Source: Lutibacter maritimus (GTDB lineage: Bacteria > Bacteroidota > Bacteroidia > Flavobacteriales > Flavobacteriaceae). Taken from it: a stretch of DNA of 64,000 nucleotides. Shown here piece after piece: positions 9,956 through 18,374 of the stretch. A program made the translations under genes and the position numbers. The DNA lies in assembly GCF_900116115.1 (NCBI RefSeq), contig NZ_FOZP01000004.1:246675-310674 (forward strand), read 5' to 3'. The notes under the pieces are model-generated. The model was not told where the DNA came from and did no database searches. It saw only the letters and a program-made list of their open reading frames with translations. Numbering within the stretch: the first letter of the stretch is position 1; every line of letters begins with the position of its first letter.

Positions 9956-11384
9956 TTATAATAATACTTTTTAAAAAAATTAATGATTTAAACTTGAATA
10001 TATAAGCTGTAAAAATATACATTGAACTAAACATTACAAAGCCAATTACTACTCTATAAAAAAGGTTTATATTTATTAATATACTATCTAAAAAAGACAA
10101 ACCTAATGATAATAATAATGATGTTAAAATAATTGGAAGAATATGTAATACTTGCTGTTTTATTCCATACTTTATTACTTTATTACTGTAATATATGCTA
10201 ATAATATATTCAATAACTGAAAATATAACTGTAGAAATTAATAAGCCAAAAATACCAAACTGTATTGAAAAAAGTATTAAAATTAAAAAAATTACTTTAT
10301 TTACAACCTCTGCCTTTAATACTAAATTGCTATATCCTTTTATGCTGCAGCTAGCAATATTAAATGAACTTAGTGGATATAAAATACCCGACAAACATAA
10401 TATTTTAAAATAAATAACAATTTCAATCCATTTTTTTGTGTAAAGTATTAGAACTATATGCTCTGCATAAGTAAATAAAAAAAATAAAATTGGAGTAATT
10501 AAAAAGCAAACCACTTGTATTAGCAATTTATTATTTTTAGAAAAAGCTTCTTCATCATTCTGCATTTTTGCCAAAATTGGATAGGTAACTTTATTTGTCG
10601 CAGTACTTACAGTTGTTACCACTAGCTTTTTTAATGAATCAGCTTTAGAATAATATCCAACAATTTCTGGAGTATATGCTTTTCCTAAAATAACATTATA
10701 CAAATTTCTAACAATACCATCACTTAAATTAGTTAATGTTAATTTATAACCAAATGCAAAATGCTTTTTTAAAACTTTAATTGAGAAAAATTTCCTAGGT
10801 TTCCATTTTAAAAAAATAGGCAATAACAAAACACTGAATAATTGACTAAAAACACTAACTGAAACAATACTCCAAACTCCAAAACTGAAATAAGCAAGAA
10901 TTAAACCAATAATACCCCCAATAAGCCCAGATGCAATAGTTATAAAAGTTATATTTTTAAAAGCTAAATCTCTCATCATTATACTTTCTGGTACAGTTTT
11001 CAAAGCACTTAGTATAAAAATTACAGCATAAACTCTAATAATATCAGTTAAAATTAATTGCTTATAAAAAGAAGCAACAAAGGGCGCTGTAAAAAAAACA
11101 ACACTATAAATAATAATACTAAAAATAATATTTACATAAAATATAGTTGAAAAATCAACATCAGTACAATTTTTAGCTCTAATCAACGAAAATGAAAAAC
11201 CTGAATTTATAATAACATTACCCAGCGTAAAAATAAAATAAATCATTCCCATTAATCCAAAATCAGAAGGGTCAAGCATACGCATTAAAAAAATGCTTAC
11301 TATGAATGAAATTATTTGATTTGAAAACTGACCTATAAAAGACCAAATTAATCCAAATATTACCCCCTTTCTTAAATTACTCAA
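9936..11384 (-). CDS. WzxC/TuaB-type polysaccharide flippase, TTG start
   Basis: A 482-residue MOP-superfamily exporter with the WzxC-type opening (GVIFGLIWSFIGQFSNQIIS and MRMLDPSDFGLMGM) and about fourteen predicted helices. The start codon is TTG at 11382-11384. An in-frame stop lies just upstream and no ATG fits the conserved N-terminus, so TTG is the only credible start. It is paralogous to the flippase at 13218-14660 (shared G-x-W, DYST/DFST and GYKLTL segments) but clearly more A/T-rich. Its first codons overlap the tail of a truncated GT2 remnant. Confidence 0.85.
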   Translation of the reverse strand: MSNLRKGVIFGLIWSFIGQFSNQIISFIVSIFLMRMLDPSDFGLMGMIYFIFTLGNVIINSGFSFSLIRAKNCTDVDFSTIFYVNIIFSIIIYSVVFFTAPFVASFYKQLILTDIIRVYAVIFILSALKTVPESIMMRDLAFKNITFITIASGLIGGIIGLILAYFSFGVWSIVSVSVFSQLFSVLLLPIFLKWKPRKFFSIKVLKKHFAFGYKLTLTNLSDGIVRNLYNVILGKAYTPEIVGYYSKADSLKKLVVTTVSTATNKVTYPILAKMQNDEEAFSKNNKLLIQVVCFLITPILFFLFTYAEHIVLILYTKKWIEIVIYFKILCLSGILYPLSSFNIASCSIKGYSNLVLKAEVVNKVIFLILILFSIQFGIFGLLISTVIFSVIEYIISIYYSNKVIKYGIKQQVLHILPIILTSLLLSLGLSFLDSILININLFYRVVIGFVMFSSMYIFTAYIFKFKSLIFLKSIIINDLFRK

Positions 11385-11499
11385 ATTTATATATTATTAA
11401 ATTAAAATGCTGCATTAAAACACCTTCAATAGCTTGTTTTATATAGCTTTCATGATTATATGTAATCATTACTACACTAACTAATGTTATTACTGCCAT
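11377..11499 (-). pseudogene. GT2 glycosyltransferase remnant (N-terminal stub)
   Basis: A 40-codon open frame whose first 30 residues (LVSVVMITYNHESYIKQAI, then EGVLMQ) match the start of a GT2 enzyme. It then runs out of homology and stops after about ten unrelated residues. The donor and metal-binding motifs are absent, so it cannot be a working enzyme. It lies 4 bases downstream of the NeuD-like gene and overlaps the TTG start of the flippase by 3 bases. The likely history is deletion or recombination that replaced most of a glycosyltransferase gene with the flippase segment. Translation of the stub may still couple to the flippase start. Confidence 0.7.
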
Positions 11500-11503
11500 A
11501 TAA

Positions 11504-12151
11504 TTAAATATCTAAAGGTTCTAATTGTTTTACAATTTTAGCAGGAATACCAATTACCATAGTATTGTCTGGTACGTTTTTAGTAACTACAGACCCAGCA
11601 CCTATAATTACATTTTTACCAATGGTGATGTTGGGTAAAATTGTGGTGTTTGATCCTATTTGTGTAAATTCTCCAACCTTAACGTTTCCTAATAAATTAA
11701 CACTTGGTGAAATTTCAACAAAATCACCAACAATACAATCATGTGTAATATTAGAATTATAGTATACAATGCAACCGCTTCCTATACTTGTACTATTTGA
11801 GATATTTACACCATTCATAACTATAGTGCCAATGCCAATATTAACATCATAATTACCTATATTACTAAAAGGGCTAATACAACTTTTCAATTCACCTTGT
11901 AACTTTTCAAATTTCAATTTCATTTTATAACGCAACACCGGATTACCAATACCTATGGTAAATTGATTGGATATTGTTTTAAAATAATGCTTCACTTCTT
12001 TTTCTGACTTTAAAATTGGGAATGTATTGTATAATGTATCTCCAATATCACTATTCACATCATCATAAAAAGCAATATTTTGCAACTTATTTTGTTGGTG
12101 TAGTACTTCTAATACTTCTTTTGCAAATCCTTTTGCGCCTATTATTAACAT
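11504..12151 (-). CDS. NeuD/PglD-like sugar O- or N-acyltransferase
   Basis: A 215-residue left-handed beta-helix acyltransferase. Residues 1-80 form the small Rossmann-like domain typical of NeuD/PglD (MLIIGAKGFAKEV). Residues 90-205 are hexapeptide repeats such as VNIGIGTIV, TSIGSGCIV, VKVGEFTQIG and ITIGKNVIIGAGSVV. The catalytic His common in this family fits SNITHDCIVGDF. It overlaps the upstream DegT-type aminotransferase gene by 7 bases. That pairing suggests acetylation of an amino sugar made by the aminotransferase, as in PglE-PglD or VioA-VioB. The exact substrate is inferred. Confidence 0.82.
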   Translation of the reverse strand: MLIIGAKGFAKEVLEVLHQQNKLQNIAFYDDVNSDIGDTLYNTFPILKSEKEVKHYFKTISNQFTIGIGNPVLRYKMKLKFEKLQGELKSCISPFSNIGNYDVNIGIGTIVMNGVNISNSTSIGSGCIVYYNSNITHDCIVGDFVEISPSVNLLGNVKVGEFTQIGSNTTILPNITIGKNVIIGAGSVVTKNVPDNTMVIGIPAKIVKQLEPLDI

Positions 12152-13221
12152 ATATTTTTATTTATGATAGCTACAATATGTTGTAATTCTTTTTCACTTA
12201 ACCCATTGTACAAAGGTAAACATACAATACGTGCTGCAATATTTTCGGATACTGGCATTGCAGTACTTTTAATATAATTTAAGGTGTTTAATGATGGGTA
12301 AAAGTACCTTCTTGGAAAAATATCAGCATTGTTTAACGCTTCTTGTACGTTAAGCAAGGTAGCTTCATCTTTAAATAATACTGGATAATAACTGTAATTC
12401 CATTGGGTATGTGCGCGTATTTTTAAGGCACTTACCTTATTAAAATTAAGATGCGTATTGTAATACGCTACTACTTTTTTACGTGCCTTTAAAATGGTAT
12501 CCATAAAAGGCAATACTGTTAAGCCCATAGCGGCTTGTAATTCAGAAAGCTTCCCATTAATACCTACTCCATAAAAATCTTCAGGTCCGTTATGCCCAAA
12601 ATTATGGCTGTAAAAGCTTTGCAGTTCAAAGTCTTTAGTATTGCAAAATAAAGCGCCGCCTTCTCCGGTATGAAATAATTTGGTAGCATGAAAACTACAG
12701 GTACTTATATCGCCAAATTCAAAAACAGATGTACCTTTATATGTAGTTCCAAAACTATGTGCTGCATCGTAAATTACCTTTAAATTGTATTTAAGTGCTA
12801 TTGCTTTAATTGCTTCAACATTGCACGAATTGCCAAATACATGGGTTGCTAAAATAGCAGTGGTTTTGGGGGTAATGGCTGCTTCAATTTTTGTTTCATC
12901 AATGGTTAAATACTCTGGATGAATATCAACAAACACAGGGGTACAGTTTTCCCATACAATGGCTGATGTGGTGGCTACATAACTAAAAGGTGTGGTAATA
13001 ATTTCGCCCCCATTGCCCAACAATTTCAAGGCTATTTGCAAAGGTATTGTACCGTTATTGGTACATAACACATGCGGTACTTGTAGGTAATTTTTTAGTT
13101 TTTCTTCTAATTCAAGTACCAATTCTCCACGGTTGGTGAGCCATTGGTTGCTCCAAATACGTTGCAGTTGTTTTTGGTAGTCTTCTATAGGTGGAAAAAA
13201 AGCTTTGGTTACAGTAATCAT
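12145..13221 (-). CDS. DegT/DnrJ/EryC1 sugar aminotransferase (VioA-like)
   Basis: A 358-residue PLP-dependent aminotransferase. The PLP lysine is Lys181 in CSFHATKLFHTGEGG, and IYDAAHSFG holds the cofactor Asp. The opening (ITVTKAFFPPIEDY, then SNQWLTNRG) and RRYFYPSL near the C-terminus recall dTDP-4-amino-4,6-dideoxyglucose transaminases such as VioA. The dTDP-4-keto-6-deoxyglucose they use would come from rfbA and rfbB in this locus. A WbpE-like role on UDP-3-keto-GlcNAcA is the main alternative, because a WbpB homologue is nearby. It overlaps the flippase stop by 4 bases. Confidence 0.8.
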   Translation of the reverse strand: MITVTKAFFPPIEDYQKQLQRIWSNQWLTNRGELVLELEEKLKNYLQVPHVLCTNNGTIPLQIALKLLGNGGEIITTPFSYVATTSAIVWENCTPVFVDIHPEYLTIDETKIEAAITPKTTAILATHVFGNSCNVEAIKAIALKYNLKVIYDAAHSFGTTYKGTSVFEFGDISTCSFHATKLFHTGEGGALFCNTKDFELQSFYSHNFGHNGPEDFYGVGINGKLSELQAAMGLTVLPFMDTILKARKKVVAYYNTHLNFNKVSALKIRAHTQWNYSYYPVLFKDEATLLNVQEALNNADIFPRRYFYPSLNTLNYIKSTAMPVSENIAARIVCLPLYNGLSEKELQHIVAIINKNIC

Positions 13222-14660
13222 GGTTTTTTTATGAGGTTTTTTAATTCCGTAAAAGCAGTCATTTTAAATAGGAATGCCAAAAATACGTATAATAATACGC
13301 CAAACAAACCCCCAATGATTAAACGAAAAACATCTAACAATCGTATCTGTTGTAAAAATAGATCTAAAACAACCACCAACGCACTACTAAAAGTTGCTAG
13401 TATTATGGTTGGCACAATGTCTTTTGCTTGTTCCCAAGCGGTATAATTTAAAAATTTACCTGTATAATGGGTATTGATAAAAAATGTAAGTACAGAAGTT
13501 ACAACACTGCCATACAACAAGCCATAAATACCATATTGAAATGAAATAGCAATTACAATGGCAATCATTACTTTTTTAAGGATTTCTAATTTTAAAAATA
13601 AATCGCTTCTACCTTTTACTTTTAAAATATTTAAGTTGTAGGAATGAATAGGATATAGAATACCGTTCCAACATATTATTTGAAAGTAGGGTACTGCAGG
13701 CAACCATTTTTCAGTAAATAAAAAACGGAATAAAGGCGTTGCCAATGCAGCCATTAGCAATAAGGTTGGCGCTACTAAAAACACCACTACTTGCATAATT
13801 TTTTGATACACACTTTTTAAACGGATATCATCGTTTTTAATTGCTGCAAATAATGGAAAAGTTACTTTGCCTAATATTGCACCAATATTTCCTACAGGTA
13901 ATTGTTTTAACGTATCTGCTCTGTTGTAGAAACCAACTTGCGCAGGAGCAAAAAACTTACCAATAAGCAGTACATAGGCATTGTTAAACAAGGTATCTAA
14001 CAAGCCTGATAAGGTTAATTTGTATCCGTAGTTAAAATGGTATTGAAATTTTTGTTTGTTAAATACCCACGTTGGTTGCCATTTGGCAACTATCCATAAT
14101 TGCAAGGCGCTTGCAAATGCTTGTGCTATTGCCATTACTACCAAACTCCACACGCCATACCCTAAATAGGCTAAACTTACACCAACAATACCACTAAAAA
14201 TAGTTGCTGGAATAGATACTTGTAGCTGGGTTTTAAAATCGAGCAGTTTTGTTAAGCGCGTAGTTTGCACCAAAGCAAAGGCATTGATAATAAATATACT
14301 GCCGTACCATCGGATAATTTCAATTAAAATTTCTTGTTGATAGAATGCTGCAATATAAGGTGCTGCTAAAAAAATAAGTAGGTACATGAATACACTCCCT
14401 GCCAAATTAAAAAAGAATACGGTGGAATAATCTTCTTGTGTTGGATGGTCGGTTCTAATTAATGAAGAACCTAAACCAGCTTGCATCAACATTGCGCCTA
14501 TCCCCATAAAAACACCTATCATGGCTATGAGTCCAAATTCTTCTGGAAGTAGCAAGCGTGCTAAAATAATGGAAACAATAAAGCTGATGCCTTGTGTGCT
14601 AAATTGCTGCAGGCCAGTCCATAATACGCCGGATAGTGCTTTTTGTTTTAATTGACTCAA
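13218..14660 (-). CDS. WzxC/TuaB-type polysaccharide flippase
   Basis: A 480-residue membrane exporter of the MOP superfamily with about fourteen predicted helices. Recognisable WzxC segments are GVLWTGLQQFSTQGISFIVS, ARLLLPEEFGLIAMIGVF and QAGLGSSLIRT. It is paralogous to 9936-11384. It couples by a 4-base overlap to the aminotransferase gene downstream. Immediately upstream lies an eight-unit REP-like array rather than a normal leader, so transcription may have to cross that array. Confidence 0.85.
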   Translation of the reverse strand: MSQLKQKALSGVLWTGLQQFSTQGISFIVSIILARLLLPEEFGLIAMIGVFMGIGAMLMQAGLGSSLIRTDHPTQEDYSTVFFFNLAGSVFMYLLIFLAAPYIAAFYQQEILIEIIRWYGSIFIINAFALVQTTRLTKLLDFKTQLQVSIPATIFSGIVGVSLAYLGYGVWSLVVMAIAQAFASALQLWIVAKWQPTWVFNKQKFQYHFNYGYKLTLSGLLDTLFNNAYVLLIGKFFAPAQVGFYNRADTLKQLPVGNIGAILGKVTFPLFAAIKNDDIRLKSVYQKIMQVVVFLVAPTLLLMAALATPLFRFLFTEKWLPAVPYFQIICWNGILYPIHSYNLNILKVKGRSDLFLKLEILKKVMIAIVIAISFQYGIYGLLYGSVVTSVLTFFINTHYTGKFLNYTAWEQAKDIVPTIILATFSSALVVVLDLFLQQIRLLDVFRLIIGGLFGVLLYVFLAFLFKMTAFTELKNLIKKP

Positions 14661-14677
14661 TTTTTTATTTTTTTATC

Positions 14678-15350
14678 ATGAGATTCCGGATCACGTCCGG
14701 AATGACGGTTTATTTTTAATTCGTCATCCTCGCGTAGGCGGGGATCTGTTACTTCTTTTTATAGCATGAGATTCCAGATCAAGTCTGGAATGACGGTTTA
14801 TTTATTCGTCATCCTCGCGTAAGCGGGGATCTGTTACTTCTTTTTATAGCATGAGATTCCAGATCACGTCTGGAATGACGTTATATTTTTAATTCGTCAA
14901 CCTCGCGTAAGCGGGGATCTGTTACTTTTTTTTATAGCATGAGATTCCAGATCTAGTCTGGAATGACGTTTTTTTTATTCGTCATCCTCGCGTAAGCGGG
15001 GATCTGTTACTTCTTTTTATAGCATGAGATTCCGGATCACGCCCGGAATGACGTTTTATTTATTCGTCATCCTCGCGTAAGCGGGGATCTGTTACTTCTT
15101 TTTATAGCATGAGATTCCAGATCAAGTCTGGAATGACGTTATATTTTTAATTCGTCATCCTCGCGTAGACGGGAATCTGTTACTTTTTCTTTTAGCATGA
15201 GATTCCAGATCAAGTCTGGAATGACGGTTTATTTTTAATTCGTCATCCTCGCGTAAGCGGGGATCTGTTACTTTTTTTATACCATGAGATTCCAGATCAA
15301 GTCTGGAATGACGTTATATTTTTAATTCGTCATCCTCGCAATGACGGTAA
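14678..15350. repeat. Tandem array of paired REP-like palindromes (8 units)
   Basis: Eight tandem units begin at 14678, 14766, 14851, 14939, 15024, 15109, 15197 and 15284, a period of 85-88 bases. Each unit holds two inverted members of one palindrome family: AGATTCCAGA-N5-TCTGGAATGACG, then a spacer of T-rich sequence, then the reverse complement of an AGATCCCCGC...GCGAGGATGACG element. Units differ by a few substitutions, some of them compensatory (CCAGA/TCTGG versus CCGGA/TCCGG), so stem pairing is kept. The last unit is truncated. No gene is visible in this 700-base gap. Confidence 0.9.
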
Positions 15351-15364
15351 CATTTAGCAACGCA

Positions 15365-16333
15365 TCATTTATTAAACGGATGTTTTGCCAATGGTTTTAA
15401 TACAAACGGATGATAATCTCCCACAGCACCAATTGGCGTAGCGTGACGTACATTGTGCACAATTTCAATAGCTTGGCGTGGCGCTTCTAATCCGTAGCCG
15501 TTTCCTTTTAAAATTTCTTGGTACGATACGGTGTGTAAATCTGTAAAACCTTCACTAAACTCTAGTTCTGTTCCTTCAATGGTTATTGATCGGAAAGTAC
15601 GTTGCCCTTTTGCTTTTATAATGTCTGGTAAAACATCATAATTTATAGATAAAAACCAACGCACTCGTGCTCTTTCAAATTCTAAATATCCTGCTGAACG
15701 ATCGTGGGTATTTACATGAACTTTGTTTTGAGTTACATCGCCAAAAATCCATGAAAGCATATCAAAAAAGTGTACCCCTATATTGGTTGCTATTCCACCA
15801 GATTTTGCTTCATCACCTTTCCAAGAAGTATAATACCAATGTCCGCGTGATGTTAAATAGGTTAAATCAATATCATAGATTTTATCTTTTGGCCCGTTGG
15901 CAATTTTCTCTTTTAATGCAATGATTGCAGGATGTACACGCAACTGTAAAATATTGTATATTTTGTTACCTGTTTCCTTTTGAATATCATCTAACGCATC
16001 CATATTCCAAGGATTTAGCACTAAGGGTTTTTCACAGATAGCATCAGCCCCTTGACGCAAGGCAAAACGAATATGTGCATCATGCAAATAATTGGGTGTG
16101 CAAATACTTACATAGTCTAACTTTGCGTTTTTTTCGAATTTTATTTTTGATATGTGACGATCGAAGCGTTCAAATTCTGTAAAAAAATCAGCATTTGGAA
16201 AATAGCTATCTATTATACCAACACTATCAAATTTATCAAGTGCTGCTACCAAATTATTATTGGTTTCTTTTATAGCTTTCATGTGGCGCGGTGCTATATA
16301 ACCGCTAGCGCCTATTAATGCAAAGTTTTTCAT
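15365..16333 (-). CDS. wbpB: UDP-GlcNAcA 3-dehydrogenase, WbpB/WlbA-like
   Basis: A 322-residue Gfo/Idh/MocA-family oxidoreductase. The Rossmann start is ALIGASGYIAPRHMKAI, the family EKP motif gives Lys102 (ICEKPLVL), and the substrate domain has LQLRVHPAI and GGIATNIGVHFFDML. These match WbpB/WlbA, which oxidises C3 of UDP-N-acetylglucosaminuronic acid on the way to 2,3-diamino uronic acids. A TviB/WbpO/WbpA-type dehydrogenase upstream (18375-19658) could supply the uronic acid. The gene is sandwiched between two REP-like arrays, which makes it look like a separately inserted cassette. No wbpI-type epimerase is seen. Confidence 0.82.
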   Translation of the reverse strand: MKNFALIGASGYIAPRHMKAIKETNNNLVAALDKFDSVGIIDSYFPNADFFTEFERFDRHISKIKFEKNAKLDYVSICTPNYLHDAHIRFALRQGADAICEKPLVLNPWNMDALDDIQKETGNKIYNILQLRVHPAIIALKEKIANGPKDKIYDIDLTYLTSRGHWYYTSWKGDEAKSGGIATNIGVHFFDMLSWIFGDVTQNKVHVNTHDRSAGYLEFERARVRWFLSINYDVLPDIIKAKGQRTFRSITIEGTELEFSEGFTDLHTVSYQEILKGNGYGLEAPRQAIEIVHNVRHATPIGAVGDYHPFVLKPLAKHPFNK

Positions 16334-16340
16334 TTATTTC

Positions 16341-16745
16341 TTCTTTTATACCATGAGATTCCAGATCACGTCTGGAATAACGATTTATTTTTAATTCGTC
16401 ATCCTCGTATCATGAGATTCCGAATCAAGTCCGGAATGACGTTATTTTAGATTCCAGATAAAGTCCGGAATGACGGTTTTATTTTTAATTCGTCATCCTC
16501 GCGTAGGCGGGGATCTGTTACTTCTTCTTTTAGCATGAGATTCCAGATCAAGTCTGGAATGACGGTTTTATTTTTAATTCGTCATCCTCGCGTAAGCGGG
16601 GATCTGTTACTTCTTCTTTTAACATGAGATTCCGGATCAAGTCCGGAATGACGTTATATTTTTAATTCGTCATCCTCGCGTAGGCGGGGATCTGTTACTT
16701 CTTCTTTTAGCATGAGATTCCAGATCAAGTCTGGAATGACGGTTA
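16341..16745. repeat. Second REP-like palindrome array (about 6 units)
   Basis: Units of the same family as 14678-15350 start at about 16353, 16412, 16449, 16535, 16624 and 16712. The first three are truncated or shortened and the last three have the regular spacing of 88-89 bases. The inter-palindrome text (CGTCATCCTCGCG...GGGGATCTGTTACTTC) is nearly identical to that of the first array. No gene is visible in the gap 16334-16842. Confidence 0.88.
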
Positions 16746-16820
16746 TTATTTTTTGCAATGCTAAACTTAGCCAGCCTTATTCTTTATTTGAAGGTTTGAA
16801 GCATATTTATAGCTTATCTC

Positions 16821-16848
16821 TTCACACTTCACACTTCACACTTCACGC
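16821..16848. repeat. Heptanucleotide repeat at the ugd stop codon
   Basis: Four head-to-tail heptamers (TTCACAC three times, then TTCACGC on the plus strand). On the coding strand these read GCGTGAA and GTGTGAA, and the ugd stop codon TGA (16843-16845) is inside the first heptamer. A related heptamer run sits at the rfbB stop codon. Confidence 0.8.
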
Positions 16849-18168
16849 TTTTCCTATCTGATAATATTCAAAACCTTTTTCTTCTATATTAAACATATTG
16901 TACTGATTTCGACCATCAAAAATAATAGGGTTTTTTAATTGTGTTTTTATTTCATCAAAATCTGGTGAACGAAACTCTTTCCACTCGGTTAATAATACCA
17001 AAGCATCTGCATTTTCTAGGGCTTGATATTTAGAAGCAACGTAGGTAATATTTTCAATTCCTTTTAAATAATGCGTTTGTGCTTCAACCGTAGCTTTTGG
17101 ATCGTATGCTTGTATTTTAGCACCACGTTTTACCAGTTCTTTAATAATATAAATTGCTGGTGCTTCACGCATATCATCAGTTCCTGGTTTAAAAGCCAAT
17201 CCCCAAATTCCGAATGTAAACCCTTGAAGGTTTTCACCAAATTTAGCCACAATTTTATTGGCAATTACTAATTTTTGAGCATCATTTACATTTTCAACTG
17301 CAGTAATTAATTGGGCTTTGTAATTGTGTTCTTCAGCTATTTTTTTTAATGCTTTTACATCTTTTGGAAAACACGAACCGCCATAACCGCAACCTGGATA
17401 AATAAAGCTATAACCAATTCTGTTGTCTGATCCAATACCTATTCGTACCATATTTGCATCAGCTCCTACTTTTTCGCAGATATTTGCAATTTCATTCATA
17501 AAAGAAATTTTGGTAGCTAACATAGCATTTGCTGCGTATTTGGTCATTTCAGCAGAACGAATATCCATAGCAATAAAACGATCGTGTGACATGCAGAAAG
17601 GCGCATATAATTGTCTCATTTTTTCCATGGCATAATCAGATGCTACACCCACCACAACTCTATCTGGTTTCATAAAATCTTGTATTGCTGCTCCTTCTTT
17701 TAAAAATTCAGGATTTGAAACTACATCAAATTCTGTAGTTACACCTCTGTTATTTAATTCTTGTTGAATGGTTGCTTTTACCTTGTCTGCTGTTCCTACT
17801 GGAACGGTAGATTTATCAACAACAATAATTCTTTTTTCAATAGCTTGTCCGATAGATTTTGCTACTGCTAATACATATTGTAAATCTGCCGAACCATCTT
17901 CGCCCATAGGCGTTCCAACAGCAATAAAAACAATTTGAGCATCTGGTAATACTTCATGCAAATTAGTTGTAAAATGCAAATTACCACTTGCTACATTTTT
18001 TAATACCATTGTTTCTAAACCCGGTTCAAAAATTGGTAAGATGCCATTTTTTAGACTTTCAATTTTTTTAGAATCAATATCTACACAAGTTACATGGTTG
18101 CCCATTTCTGAAAAACAAGTTCCAGAAACTAACCCTACATATCCTGTACCTATTACTACTATTTTCAT
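16843..18168 (-). CDS. ugd: UDP-glucose 6-dehydrogenase
   Basis: A 441-residue NAD-dependent dehydrogenase that oxidises UDP-glucose to UDP-glucuronic acid. The N-terminal Rossmann motif is VIGTGYVGLVSGTCFSEMG. The catalytic Cys266 lies in GYGGSCFPKDV, which is the UDP-glucose form of the motif. The C-terminal nucleotide-sugar domain has FGIWGLAFKPGTDDMREAP. Length is normal. The product can be used directly or feed galacturonate or xylose synthesis, but no such enzyme is in the window. The 3' end runs into a heptamer repeat. Confidence 0.92.
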   Translation of the reverse strand: MKIVVIGTGYVGLVSGTCFSEMGNHVTCVDIDSKKIESLKNGILPIFEPGLETMVLKNVASGNLHFTTNLHEVLPDAQIVFIAVGTPMGEDGSADLQYVLAVAKSIGQAIEKRIIVVDKSTVPVGTADKVKATIQQELNNRGVTTEFDVVSNPEFLKEGAAIQDFMKPDRVVVGVASDYAMEKMRQLYAPFCMSHDRFIAMDIRSAEMTKYAANAMLATKISFMNEIANICEKVGADANMVRIGIGSDNRIGYSFIYPGCGYGGSCFPKDVKALKKIAEEHNYKAQLITAVENVNDAQKLVIANKIVAKFGENLQGFTFGIWGLAFKPGTDDMREAPAIYIIKELVKRGAKIQAYDPKATVEAQTHYLKGIENITYVASKYQALENADALVLLTEWKEFRSPDFDEIKTQLKNPIIFDGRNQYNMFNIEEKGFEYYQIGKA

Positions 18169-18195
18169 TTTTATATTATTTTTTATTTAAACTAT

Positions 18196-18370
18196 GACGA
18201 AGACTTTTGACGAAAACTTTTTCTGGGAAGACGAAGACTTGTGACAAAGACTGCTTGTATTACTCTAATGCTTTATATTTAGTCTTAGTTCTTTGTCTTA
18301 GTTTTAGTTTTAGTCTTAGTCATCGTCCTTAGTCTTAGTTTTAGTTCTTAGTTTTAATCATAGTCCTATC
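18196..18370. repeat. Simple repeat of GACTAA/GACGAAGACTT type
   Basis: The 206-base gap between the two nucleotide-sugar dehydrogenase genes is filled by low-complexity repeats. Two copies of GACGAAGACTT lie at the left, and a long run of AGTCTTAGTTTTAG words lies at the right. Parts of the two halves are complementary (GACAAAGA with TCTTTGTC), so a long imperfect hairpin is possible. I see no clear promoter. Confidence 0.65.
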
Positions 18371-18374
18371 AACA

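Noticed and set aside
14678-15350. CRISPR array
   Set aside because: The 85-88 base units are repeated over their whole length, with no unique spacers between short direct repeats, the units are internally palindromic, and no cas genes are present.
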